Below are positions 13,748 through 19,935 of a stretch of 19,935 nucleotides of DNA, piece after piece. The stretch is from CAZHFA01 sp964534945. GTDB lineage: Bacteria > Bdellovibrionota_C > UBA2361 > CAKMMH01. The stretch spans positions 1 to 19,935 of the forward strand of contig CAZHSB010000030.1 of the NCBI GenBank assembly GCA_964534945.1, in the 5' to 3' direction. Within the stretch, counting starts at the first letter, position 1. Each line of letters opens with the position of its first letter. The translations under genes were made by a program, and so were the position numbers. The notes under the pieces are model-generated. The model was given only the letters and a program-made list of their open reading frames with translations, was not told the origin of the DNA and ran no database searches.

Positions 13748-15268
13748 TTAATTTCCTAATGTAAGCTTATACTCTTTAGCAAATTCACCAATAATTTCTT
13801 TTAACTTTGCTTGCTTTTCATCATCAATAATAGGAGTTCTTCCAAACTCTTCCATAAAATCTTTTTGAGAAGAAGACAAATGCTCATGCAAAGCCTTTTC
13901 AAAACCTCCAATCTCCTTAACACCAATATCGTCAGCAAATCCATTACTAACAGCAAAAATAGATACAATCTGATACTCTACAGCCATTGGCTTATACTGC
14001 GGTTGTTTGAGGATTTCCACCAATCGTTCTCCCCTTGCAAGTTGCGCCTGCGTAGCAGCATCAAGATCAGAACCAAATTGAGCAAAAGCTTGCTTTTCTC
14101 TAAACTGTGCCAAATCAAGCCTTAAAGTTCCTGCAACTTTTTTCATTCCTTTTACTTGAGCAGCACCACCAACTCTTGAAACCGAAAGCCCAACATTTAC
14201 AGCAGGCCTAATTCCAGAATTAAACAAATCTGACTCTAAATAAATTTGTCCATCTGTAATTGAAATCACATTTGTCGGTATATATGCAGAAACATCTCCT
14301 TCTTGTGTTTCAATAATAGGAAGTGCTGTTAAAGAGCCTCCACCTCTCTTATCACTAAGCTTTGATGCTCTTTCTAAAAGCCTTGAATGTAAATAAAAAA
14401 CATCACCCGGGAATGCCTCACGTCCTGGAGGACGTCTTAAAAGTAAAGAAATCGTTCTATAGGCAACGGCATGTTTTGATAAATCATCATAAATAATTAA
14501 CGCATGTTGACCTTTATCCATAAAATATTCACCCATTGCACAACCTGCAAATGGTGCGAAGAATGAATAAGGAGATGGCTCCGATGCCGTAGCTGCAACG
14601 ACAATCGTATGTTCCATCGCGCCATGTTCTTTTAAACTTGCAACAACCTGCGCGACTGAAGATCTTTTTTGCCCGATAGCAACATATATACAAACAACAT
14701 CTTTTCCTTTTTGATTTATTATTGTATCAAGCGCAACTGCCGTTTTCCCTGTTTTTTTATCACCAATAATAAGCTCACGTTGTCCTCTACCTATTGGTGT
14801 CATCGCATCTATTGCCTTTAATCCAGTTTGAAGCGGTTCGTTTACTGATTTTCTTTTTACAATTCCTGGTGCCTTAATTTCTATTCTTCTTGTCTCCGAA
14901 GCAACGATTTCTCCAAGCCCATCGATTGGGTTTCCAAGAGCATCAACCACACGCCCTTTTAACGCTTCCCCAACAGGAACAGATGCAATTTCTCCTGTTC
15001 TTTTTACGACATCACCTTCTTTAACAGAGCTTAACTCACCCATAAGGATAACACCAACACTTTCTTGCTCCAAATTTATAGCTAATCCTTTTACAGATTC
15101 GGAAAACTCTACGAGCTCTCCCATCTTTACGTTCCTTAAGCCATAAACTTTACAAATTCCATCACCAACAGACAATACAACGCCTGTCTCTGACAACTCT
15201 TCTTTATTTGAATAATTGGCAATCTTTTCTTTTAATATATTACCTATTTCTTGTGCCGTTACTTGCAT
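13748..15268 (-). CDS. atpA: ATP synthase F1 alpha subunit
   Basis: This is the non-catalytic nucleotide-binding subunit, with 506 residues and full length. The N-terminal helix (ITAQEIGNILKEKI-like) binds delta. The P-loop is GDKKTGKT (169-176), with Lys-Lys in place of the usual Arg-Gln. The signature near 350-365, PAVNVGLSVSRVGGAAQ, has Gly where Ser is common, retaining the arginine finger. QFGSDLDAATQ and the C-terminal helical bundle follow. It lies 31 bases after atpH and three bases before atpG. Confidence 0.98.
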   Translation of the reverse strand: MQVTAQEIGNILKEKIANYSNKEELSETGVVLSVGDGICKVYGLRNVKMGELVEFSESVKGLAINLEQESVGVILMGELSSVKEGDVVKRTGEIASVPVGEALKGRVVDALGNPIDGLGEIVASETRRIEIKAPGIVKRKSVNEPLQTGLKAIDAMTPIGRGQRELIIGDKKTGKTAVALDTIINQKGKDVVCIYVAIGQKRSSVAQVVASLKEHGAMEHTIVVAATASEPSPYSFFAPFAGCAMGEYFMDKGQHALIIYDDLSKHAVAYRTISLLLRRPPGREAFPGDVFYLHSRLLERASKLSDKRGGGSLTALPIIETQEGDVSAYIPTNVISITDGQIYLESDLFNSGIRPAVNVGLSVSRVGGAAQVKGMKKVAGTLRLDLAQFREKQAFAQFGSDLDAATQAQLARGERLVEILKQPQYKPMAVEYQIVSIFAVSNGFADDIGVKEIGGFEKALHEHLSSSQKDFMEEFGRTPIIDDEKQAKLKEIIGEFAKEYKLTLGN

Positions 15269-15299
15269 AACTTGTATCCTTTAAAAAAATAAATCTCAA

Positions 15300-15845
15300 T
15301 TAATAACTAACAGAAACCATCTCCTTTGCTGCTTTTTCTAAAAAGCCTTTTAGGCTTGTATCTAATAATTTATCACCAACTTTAATTATCACGCCACCAA
15401 TAATTGTTTGATCCACATTCCACTTCACAGAAATTTGTCTTTGCATAATGTGTGATAATCTTTCTACCATTTCTCTTTTTTCATCATCATTAATTTCTTT
15501 CGAAATAGTAATTTCAAGAGAAATTATGTTTCTAGAAAGTTTTATAAGAGCAGAAAATTCTAACAAGACATCTTCCAAAGCCCCAAGGCGCTTGTTGTCA
15601 AAAACAACTCTCAAAAAGTTACAAAATTCCACATCATCAAAATTTAATTCACTAAGTGCCAACGTTAATATTTCAGATTTTTCATCTTGTGAAATAACTG
15701 GATTTAATAACGGTGCTGACATAGCCTTAAAAACTTCAAGGAATTTATGAAGCTTTCCCTCTCTATCATCTAACCTATCTGGAAATGATAAATCAAAAAG
15801 AACCTTTGCATATTTTTTGGCTATTTTTACATTAGAATAAGACAC
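15300..15845 (-). CDS. atpH: ATP synthase F1 delta subunit
   Basis: Delta joins F1 to the peripheral b stalk. The 181-residue length is standard. The N-terminal helical domain begins VKIAKKYAKVLFDLSF. The C-terminal part has the conserved IIGGVIIKVGDKLLDTSLKG (148-167) typical of delta/OSCP. It lies between atpF (54 bases upstream) and atpA (31 bases downstream), the normal order. Confidence 0.96.
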   Translation of the reverse strand: MSYSNVKIAKKYAKVLFDLSFPDRLDDREGKLHKFLEVFKAMSAPLLNPVISQDEKSEILTLALSELNFDDVEFCNFLRVVFDNKRLGALEDVLLEFSALIKLSRNIISLEITISKEINDDEKREMVERLSHIMQRQISVKWNVDQTIIGGVIIKVGDKLLDTSLKGFLEKAAKEMVSVSY

Positions 15846-15899
15846 CCTCTATTTTTCCCTTTATTAAAATCCTTTTTTACAAACTCTTCCTTGTTAAAT

Positions 15900-16460
15900 T
15901 TAATTTAAAAATTTCTCTGCGCTATCAATACCACGCTCAATTAATTTTTTATCAACATCTGCATTAAGAGATTCTTTAATATCTTTCGTCGCAGACTGTA
16001 TCAACATTTCACCAAATTCCTTTGATAAATTTTTTAAAGCTTTCTGCTCTTCCGCCAAAATCATTTGCCTTGCACTATCTTTCAAATATGTCGCCTTTTT
16101 ATTGGCGATATTAATTATACTTTTGGCTTGTTCCTCTGCTTCCGCAAGAATACCATCTTTTATTTTCCCAAGTTCTTCATCTAAACATTCGTGCTTCTTT
16201 TGCGCAATCTGTAGCTCCTTTTGCGCATCATTAAATATTTTTGCAGCTTCATTAATATTATTAAAAACACTTGTTTTCCTATCTTGGAAAGCTTTTTTCA
16301 TCGGTTTTCTTAGGAAAAAAAATAAGACTGCAAAAAATATAAAACTATTTACATAATACCAAGTCAAACTTTCTATCCCATGATGCCCTGCCTCTTGTGA
16401 AGCAAAAATAACATTAGGAAAAAACAATATCGTTGTAATTTTAAATATAAAATTTTTCAT
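15900..16460 (-). CDS. atpF: ATP synthase F0 b subunit
   Basis: This is a peripheral stalk subunit of 186 residues. The N-terminus FIFKITTILFFPNVIFASQ is signal-like. The membrane helix WYYVNSFIFFAVLFFFL (about 34-50) follows, then RKPMKKAFQDRK and a long charged coiled coil (EAEEQAKSIINIANKKA, EEQKALKNLSKEF) ending in the delta-binding tail. The extra cleavable-looking N-terminus before the anchor is common in b subunits of delta-type proteobacteria. Six bases separate it from the b' gene. Confidence 0.93.
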   Translation of the reverse strand: MKNFIFKITTILFFPNVIFASQEAGHHGIESLTWYYVNSFIFFAVLFFFLRKPMKKAFQDRKTSVFNNINEAAKIFNDAQKELQIAQKKHECLDEELGKIKDGILAEAEEQAKSIINIANKKATYLKDSARQMILAEEQKALKNLSKEFGEMLIQSATKDIKESLNADVDKKLIERGIDSAEKFLN

Positions 16461-16466
16461 TTTTTT

Positions 16467-17021
16467 TTACATTTGCAAAATTTTATCTTTTAATGAAGAC
16501 GCAAGTTCTTCTCTCTTGTTGGACAACTCAACTAAAAGATTTTTAACTTTTTCATCTATCGCTTCTTTTGTTTTCGTAATGTCAGCAGAAATCTCATTTT
16601 CCGTTTGAAAAATAATTTTCTCAGCATTAGCCCTCGCATCGCTTAAAATAACCGCCTTTTGCGCAAAAGCTTCCCTTTTTATTTCATTTGCTTTTTGGTA
16701 AAAAGCATCTTCTAGATCTTTAGCTTTTTGCAAATCTTGTGTAGCTTGTGATATTTTATCAATCGTAAGCGCTTCTCTCTTTTCTGTAAGATTAACAAAT
16801 GGCGTTATTAATACATTAGATATTAAACGAGACATTAAAAAAAATATAAGAGAAAATACGAGAATCCCATGAACATCTAAAGCAGTTAACCCAAAAAGCC
16901 TTAAAATCGGTTGCAACTCCACTTGATGAGCTCCAACATAATATGCAGAGCCAAATACAATTACGACAACAAAAAACAAAATCGGTAACTCTTTAATTTT
17001 AAAATCAAAATCTTTCAACAT
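16467..17021 (-). CDS. ATP synthase F0 b' (second b-type) subunit
   Basis: This is the partner b subunit for a heterodimeric peripheral stalk. With ATG at 17021 it has 184 residues; a TTG three codons earlier lies too close to the AGG motif. There are two hydrophobic segments, ILFFVVVIVFGSAYYVG (about 14-30) and ILVFSLIFFLMSRLISNVLI (about 53-72). NLTEKREALTIDKI and a charged coiled coil (ANEIKREAFAQKAVILSDAR, NAEKIIFQTENEI) complete it. The first segment may be an extra membrane span or signal. It is the first gene of the operon; genes for subunits a and c are not in the window. Confidence 0.88.
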   Translation of the reverse strand: MLKDFDFKIKELPILFFVVVIVFGSAYYVGAHQVELQPILRLFGLTALDVHGILVFSLIFFLMSRLISNVLITPFVNLTEKREALTIDKISQATQDLQKAKDLEDAFYQKANEIKREAFAQKAVILSDARANAEKIIFQTENEISADITKTKEAIDEKVKNLLVELSNKREELASSLKDKILQM

Positions 17022-17117
17022 GTTTACCAAAAACCTAATAATACAATATCAGATATCATACGACAGTAACTAAAAAATGAAAAGGGGGAAAAATAAATTT
17101 TAAAGTATTTTATCCTC

Positions 17118-19313
17118 TTAATTACAGTTTTTTAAATAAATTTTTTGTTTTTTTGAAAATCCAGAAAAAGCCAACCTATATGGGCTTACACCATTTTCTG
17201 TAACAGTATTTGTTAAATCTATTTCATATGACAACCACTCTCCATCTTGCAAAGTAGTAATTGTATCCACATACGAATCGCTGTTTATGTTCCGAATTTC
17301 TATTTTTCTAAATTGTTTATCTTTTGGGCTATCTTCTGTTTTTATTTTAATTGTTATTTTATCTTTATATTTTGGCACTCTCAAAAAATATGTTTTTCTA
17401 TTTTCAAAGCTTCCAATATATTCTATTAAATATTGTTTCCCGACTTTTTGCAAAAGCTTTAATTGTGTGGGAACTTCCAAAAGTTTTTTCTCAAAATCTT
17501 TGGCATTAAAATTTTCAATTAGGCTACCGTCATAGACTATATATCTCAAATTGTAATTAAACGCCAATGTGTTAATTGAACGCGCATCAGGGAAATTCGA
17601 CATCTTTTGAGGATATATTGTTAAATTTTCCCCCGTTTGCCCAGAATATCCGTTAATTATAAAGTGTTCATGTGATAGTGCGCTAATCATATACCTAACA
17701 TTATAAAAAGCGATATTATCATGATTTTTAGAAAAATTATTAGTATCTTTTTTCATTGGAAGATAAAGAATTACAGACTCTTTAGGAAGAGTCTTTATTT
17801 TTTCTTCAATAATATTTTTGTTTTTTAAATACGATATTTCAACAGCATGATTATTATTTACATTCTGTTCAGAAAAATTTATTATCACAAAAACTAAAAA
17901 AAGATATTTTGCTGTTTTATATTTTTTTGAAAGCAGAAAAAAATTAAGAGAAAACAATATATACATCATTAAGATTGAAACTTGCCCAAGCCTCCCAATG
18001 GCACGAATAGAATTCACACCAGGAAATAAATTATAAAAAACTTGAAACAGTCCAAGTGGTTTAACTACTACTTTTCCATAACCATCTGTATATCCCAAAG
18101 GTCCAAAAGACAAAAATACTATCGAGATAAACACAAAAAATACTAGTAACGTTAAAGATCTATTACTTAAAATATCTAAATTAGCCTTATATTCAAAATA
18201 TCTTAGTCTTGTCATAAGGAAAATAAGCAATAAATAAGTTGCCCATAAGAAAAGTGCTGTAAGGTAAAATTTATATACGTCACCTCTTTTTAAATAACAT
18301 GAAAATATTCCTGTGATAACAAATAATGTAACAAAGGCAATCATATATTTTTTAAATGTTTTTGAACCTTTCTGAATAATAAATATTGTAAGCAAAATGG
18401 AAACAAGAGGAATAAATCCTACGAAAGCAAATGTTTCACGATCTGGAAAGTTAACATTAAAGCTTTTTAAAAATTCCCACCTAGGGAAAAACGATAAAAT
18501 ATTTGATGAAAAATAAAATGTTTCATGTAGCCCTCGTTTCCCGAATGCTTCTCGAACATCAAGATATGGAAAGATTACAAAAACGATCGGCAATAATCCA
18601 ATAAAAAAACCAACTAAAAAATTTTTAATAAATATTGCATCAACATATCTTGGCTTTAAGATAAAGATTCCAAGCCCCAAGAAAAATATAACAAGGCATA
18701 AAAAAACAGAATAATAAACAGCCGTAATAAATGATAAAAAAATTGTTAAGCCCAACAAAAAAGAATATTTTTGATTTTTATTTTCTAAAAATTTAAAAAA
18801 ATAATAGATTCCAAGAGGAATAAAAAATATAAATTGAAGTTGCGGGTGTCCAATTATCCTATCTAAAGAAATATTGATAGAAAAAAGAGCGGCTGGAAAA
18901 ATTGAAAACAATTTTGACTTTGTTAACGCATATAAAAGTAAAAATGTACAAAATCCATTTAAGAACCAAGATAGTAAATAACATGCATTATAGGAAGCAT
19001 TAAAAGAGAAAAAAATTCTTAGGAACTTTACAAATAAAGCAGGTAAAATAAAACTATCACTCCATGCCAAAGTGTGGCCATAGGGATACAACATCGGGGT
19101 TTGAAAATATGGAAATTTAAATATGTTTTCTGATAAAAATGAGGCAAGCCAATAATACAGCCCCCCATCTCCATCTACTCCTGTAATGCTTGTATTGGTG
19201 ATATTCACAAAACTAGCTTCTCTGTAAAGAAATAGCGTCAAAAGAATTACGACACATGCTAAAACTTTTGTAAAAAAGCTTGATTTATGAATTTCTATAA
19301 AGTCATCTCTCAT
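17118..19313 (-). CDS. Large polytopic membrane protein, possible GT-C-type glycosyltransferase
   Basis: The protein has 731 residues. TM1 (VLACVVILLTLFLY, about 17-30) is followed by an extracytoplasmic loop with GVDGDGGLYYW (around 45-55), then YPYGHTLAWSDSF. About eleven further hydrophobic spans reach residue 480, and a soluble C-terminal domain of about 240 residues follows. A DxD-like motif in the first outer loop, many membrane helices and a soluble tail match the layout of GT-C lipid-linked sugar transferases and YfhO-like proteins. Family assignment is by architecture only. The start has no clear ribosome-binding site. It precedes the ATP synthase operon by 96 bases on the same strand, but function gives no reason for a shared operon. 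Confidence 0.7.
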   Translation of the reverse strand: MRDDFIEIHKSSFFTKVLACVVILLTLFLYREASFVNITNTSITGVDGDGGLYYWLASFLSENIFKFPYFQTPMLYPYGHTLAWSDSFILPALFVKFLRIFFSFNASYNACYLLSWFLNGFCTFLLLYALTKSKLFSIFPAALFSINISLDRIIGHPQLQFIFFIPLGIYYFFKFLENKNQKYSFLLGLTIFLSFITAVYYSVFLCLVIFFLGLGIFILKPRYVDAIFIKNFLVGFFIGLLPIVFVIFPYLDVREAFGKRGLHETFYFSSNILSFFPRWEFLKSFNVNFPDRETFAFVGFIPLVSILLTIFIIQKGSKTFKKYMIAFVTLFVITGIFSCYLKRGDVYKFYLTALFLWATYLLLIFLMTRLRYFEYKANLDILSNRSLTLLVFFVFISIVFLSFGPLGYTDGYGKVVVKPLGLFQVFYNLFPGVNSIRAIGRLGQVSILMMYILFSLNFFLLSKKYKTAKYLFLVFVIINFSEQNVNNNHAVEISYLKNKNIIEEKIKTLPKESVILYLPMKKDTNNFSKNHDNIAFYNVRYMISALSHEHFIINGYSGQTGENLTIYPQKMSNFPDARSINTLAFNYNLRYIVYDGSLIENFNAKDFEKKLLEVPTQLKLLQKVGKQYLIEYIGSFENRKTYFLRVPKYKDKITIKIKTEDSPKDKQFRKIEIRNINSDSYVDTITTLQDGEWLSYEIDLTNTVTENGVSPYRLAFSGFSKKQKIYLKNCN

Positions 19314-19360
19314 TTTTAATAAGATATCTAATTTTATTAATTTATAAAAGTGTAAAAAAG

Positions 19361-19392
19361 AGTGTAAAAAAGGACACGCACTTTTTTACACT
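19361..19392. repeat. REP-like palindrome with perfect 12-bp stem
   Basis: AGTGTAAAAAAG and CTTTTTTACACT are perfect complements around loop GACACGCA. The centre reads AAGGACACGCACTTTTTT, the same motif as the other REP-like sites. A partial direct copy (AAGTGTAAAAAAG) precedes it at about 19348. Confidence 0.7.
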
Positions 19393-19443
19393 AAATACTA
19401 ATAAACAAAAATAGAGGACAACAAAAATAGAGGACAAAAATAG

Positions 19444-19499
19444 AGGACACTCACTTTTAAAAATTCAAACAATTTACCAAAAAGTGCATGTCCTTTTTT
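19444..19499. repeat. REP-like pair, facing half sites
   Basis: AGGACACTCACTTTT (19444-19458) and AAAAAGTGCATGTCCT (19479-19494), followed by a T run, are imperfect complements separated by 20 AT-rich bases. Together they form a long hairpin. Confidence 0.7.
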
Positions 19500-19579
19500 A
19501 TATATCTTTGTATCTTTGTACATTATCTTCTTCAAAATCTTGACTTTTTAGCAAAAAAAAGAAAGAATACAAGAGTTAT

Positions 19580-19655
19580 TCCCCAGTAGCTCAGTTGGTA
19601 GAGCAAATGACTGTTAATCATTGGGTCACTGGTTCAAGTCCGGTCTGGGGAGCCA
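19580..19655 (+). tRNA. tRNA-Asn (anticodon GTT), 3' CCA encoded
   Basis: Acceptor TCCCCAG/CTGGGGA, D-arm TAGCTCAGTTGGTAGAGC, anticodon stem ATGA/TCAT with anticodon GTT, and T-arm CTGG TTCAAGT CCGG. The discriminator G is followed by an encoded CCA, unlike the other four tRNAs in this window. Confidence 0.97.
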
Positions 19656-19725
19656 TTTTTATCAACCATTCCTTGATAAGTGCTTATTAAAACATCAGCC
19701 GTTTTAAATCGTTTTAGTATATTTT

Positions 19726-19799
19726 GCACCATTAGCTCAGTTGGATAGAGCGTCTGACTACGAATCAGAAGGCCGTAGGTTCGAATCCTTCATGGTGCG
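19726..19799 (+). tRNA. tRNA-Arg (anticodon ACG)
   Basis: Acceptor GCACCAT/ATGGTGC, D-arm TAGCTCAGTTGGATAGAGC, anticodon stem CTGA/TCAG with anticodon ACG (read as ICG after deamination by TadA), and T-arm GTAGG TTCGAAT CCTTC. The discriminator is G and no CCA is encoded. Confidence 0.97.
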
Positions 19800-19870
19800 T
19801 TTTTAAAACTCTTCTTTAAAATTTTTCATCATTAACAAATTTAGATTGTTATTCTTACTAAAATTCCAAA

Positions 19871-19932
19871 AAAAGGACACTCACTTTCTAAGATTCTGCT
19901 AAAGAAAGTCAAAAAGTGCGTGTCCTTTTTTT
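19871..19932. repeat. REP-like pair after tRNA-Arg
   Basis: AAAAGGACACTCACTTT (19871-19887) and AAAAAGTGCGTGTCCTTTTT (19911-19930) are facing near-complements. The interior also pairs ACTTTCT with AGAAAGT. This is the third such structure within 600 bases, two of them bracketing the tRNA pair. Confidence 0.7.
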
Positions 19933-19935
19933 ATG

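Larger units (their letters stand above)
19314..19579. other. Intergenic repeat cluster upstream of tRNA-Asn
   Basis: Between the membrane-protein start and tRNA-Asn there is no gene. The space holds a 12-bp perfect palindrome, a REP-like pair and three tandem copies of the 14-base unit AAAAATAGAGGACA (19407-19420, 19423-19436, 19436-19449). Confidence 0.7.

Noticed and set aside
19361..19932. CRISPR-like array from repeated GGACAC/CACTTTTT units
   Set aside because: Units alternate in orientation, spacing varies from 20 to several hundred bases, there are no uniform spacers, and no cas gene is present.

Overview
This window is strongly AT-rich bacterial chromosome using the standard genetic code. 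The F-type ATP synthase locus has the order b'-b-delta-alpha-gamma-beta-epsilon without a and c. That arrangement is typical of delta-/epsilonproteobacteria-like Gram-negative lineages, so a low-GC Gram-negative or related candidate phylum is the best guess; I cannot name a genus. DapB implies diaminopimelate/lysine synthesis and therefore peptidoglycan precursors.

Layout. 1-640: three minus-strand tRNAs (Gly-TCC, Tyr-GTA, Thr-TGT) separated by AT-rich palindromic repeats. 811-2160: a plus-strand MATE efflux pump, which converges on a minus-strand group alaS - dapB - short ArgA-like acetyltransferase - 59-residue charged peptide (6369 down to 2240). 6540-8840: four separate minus-strand small genes. 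One is a 49-residue acidic peptide and three are Cys-rich zinc-ribbon mini-proteins. Each has its own promoter and its own long-stem hairpin terminator, and all four promoters share one architecture plus a common start-proximal leader ending in AAGGTT. 8880-10520: a mobile-element graveyard with REP-like half sites, a 154-bp GC-rich inverted-repeat element, and an IS110-family transposase gene broken by one frameshift and one stop codon. The transposase leader contains mutually exclusive hairpins that can hide its ribosome-binding site. 10790-10957: a plus-strand 55-residue orphan peptide gene with a strong ribosome-binding site and terminator. 11103-17021: the ATP synthase operon, whose epsilon subunit lacks the usual C-terminal helical domain. 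17118-19313: a large polytopic membrane protein, possibly a GT-C-type glycosyltransferase. 19361-19935: three REP-like palindromes around plus-strand tRNA-Asn and tRNA-Arg.

How it fits together. The large genes are ordinary housekeeping: translation, amino-acid and cell-wall precursors, energy, and export. The unusual content is the 6.5-11 kb accessory segment, where independently transcribed mini-genes with a shared promoter/leader look like a small co-regulated set sitting beside decayed mobile DNA. The function of that set cannot be read from the sequence.
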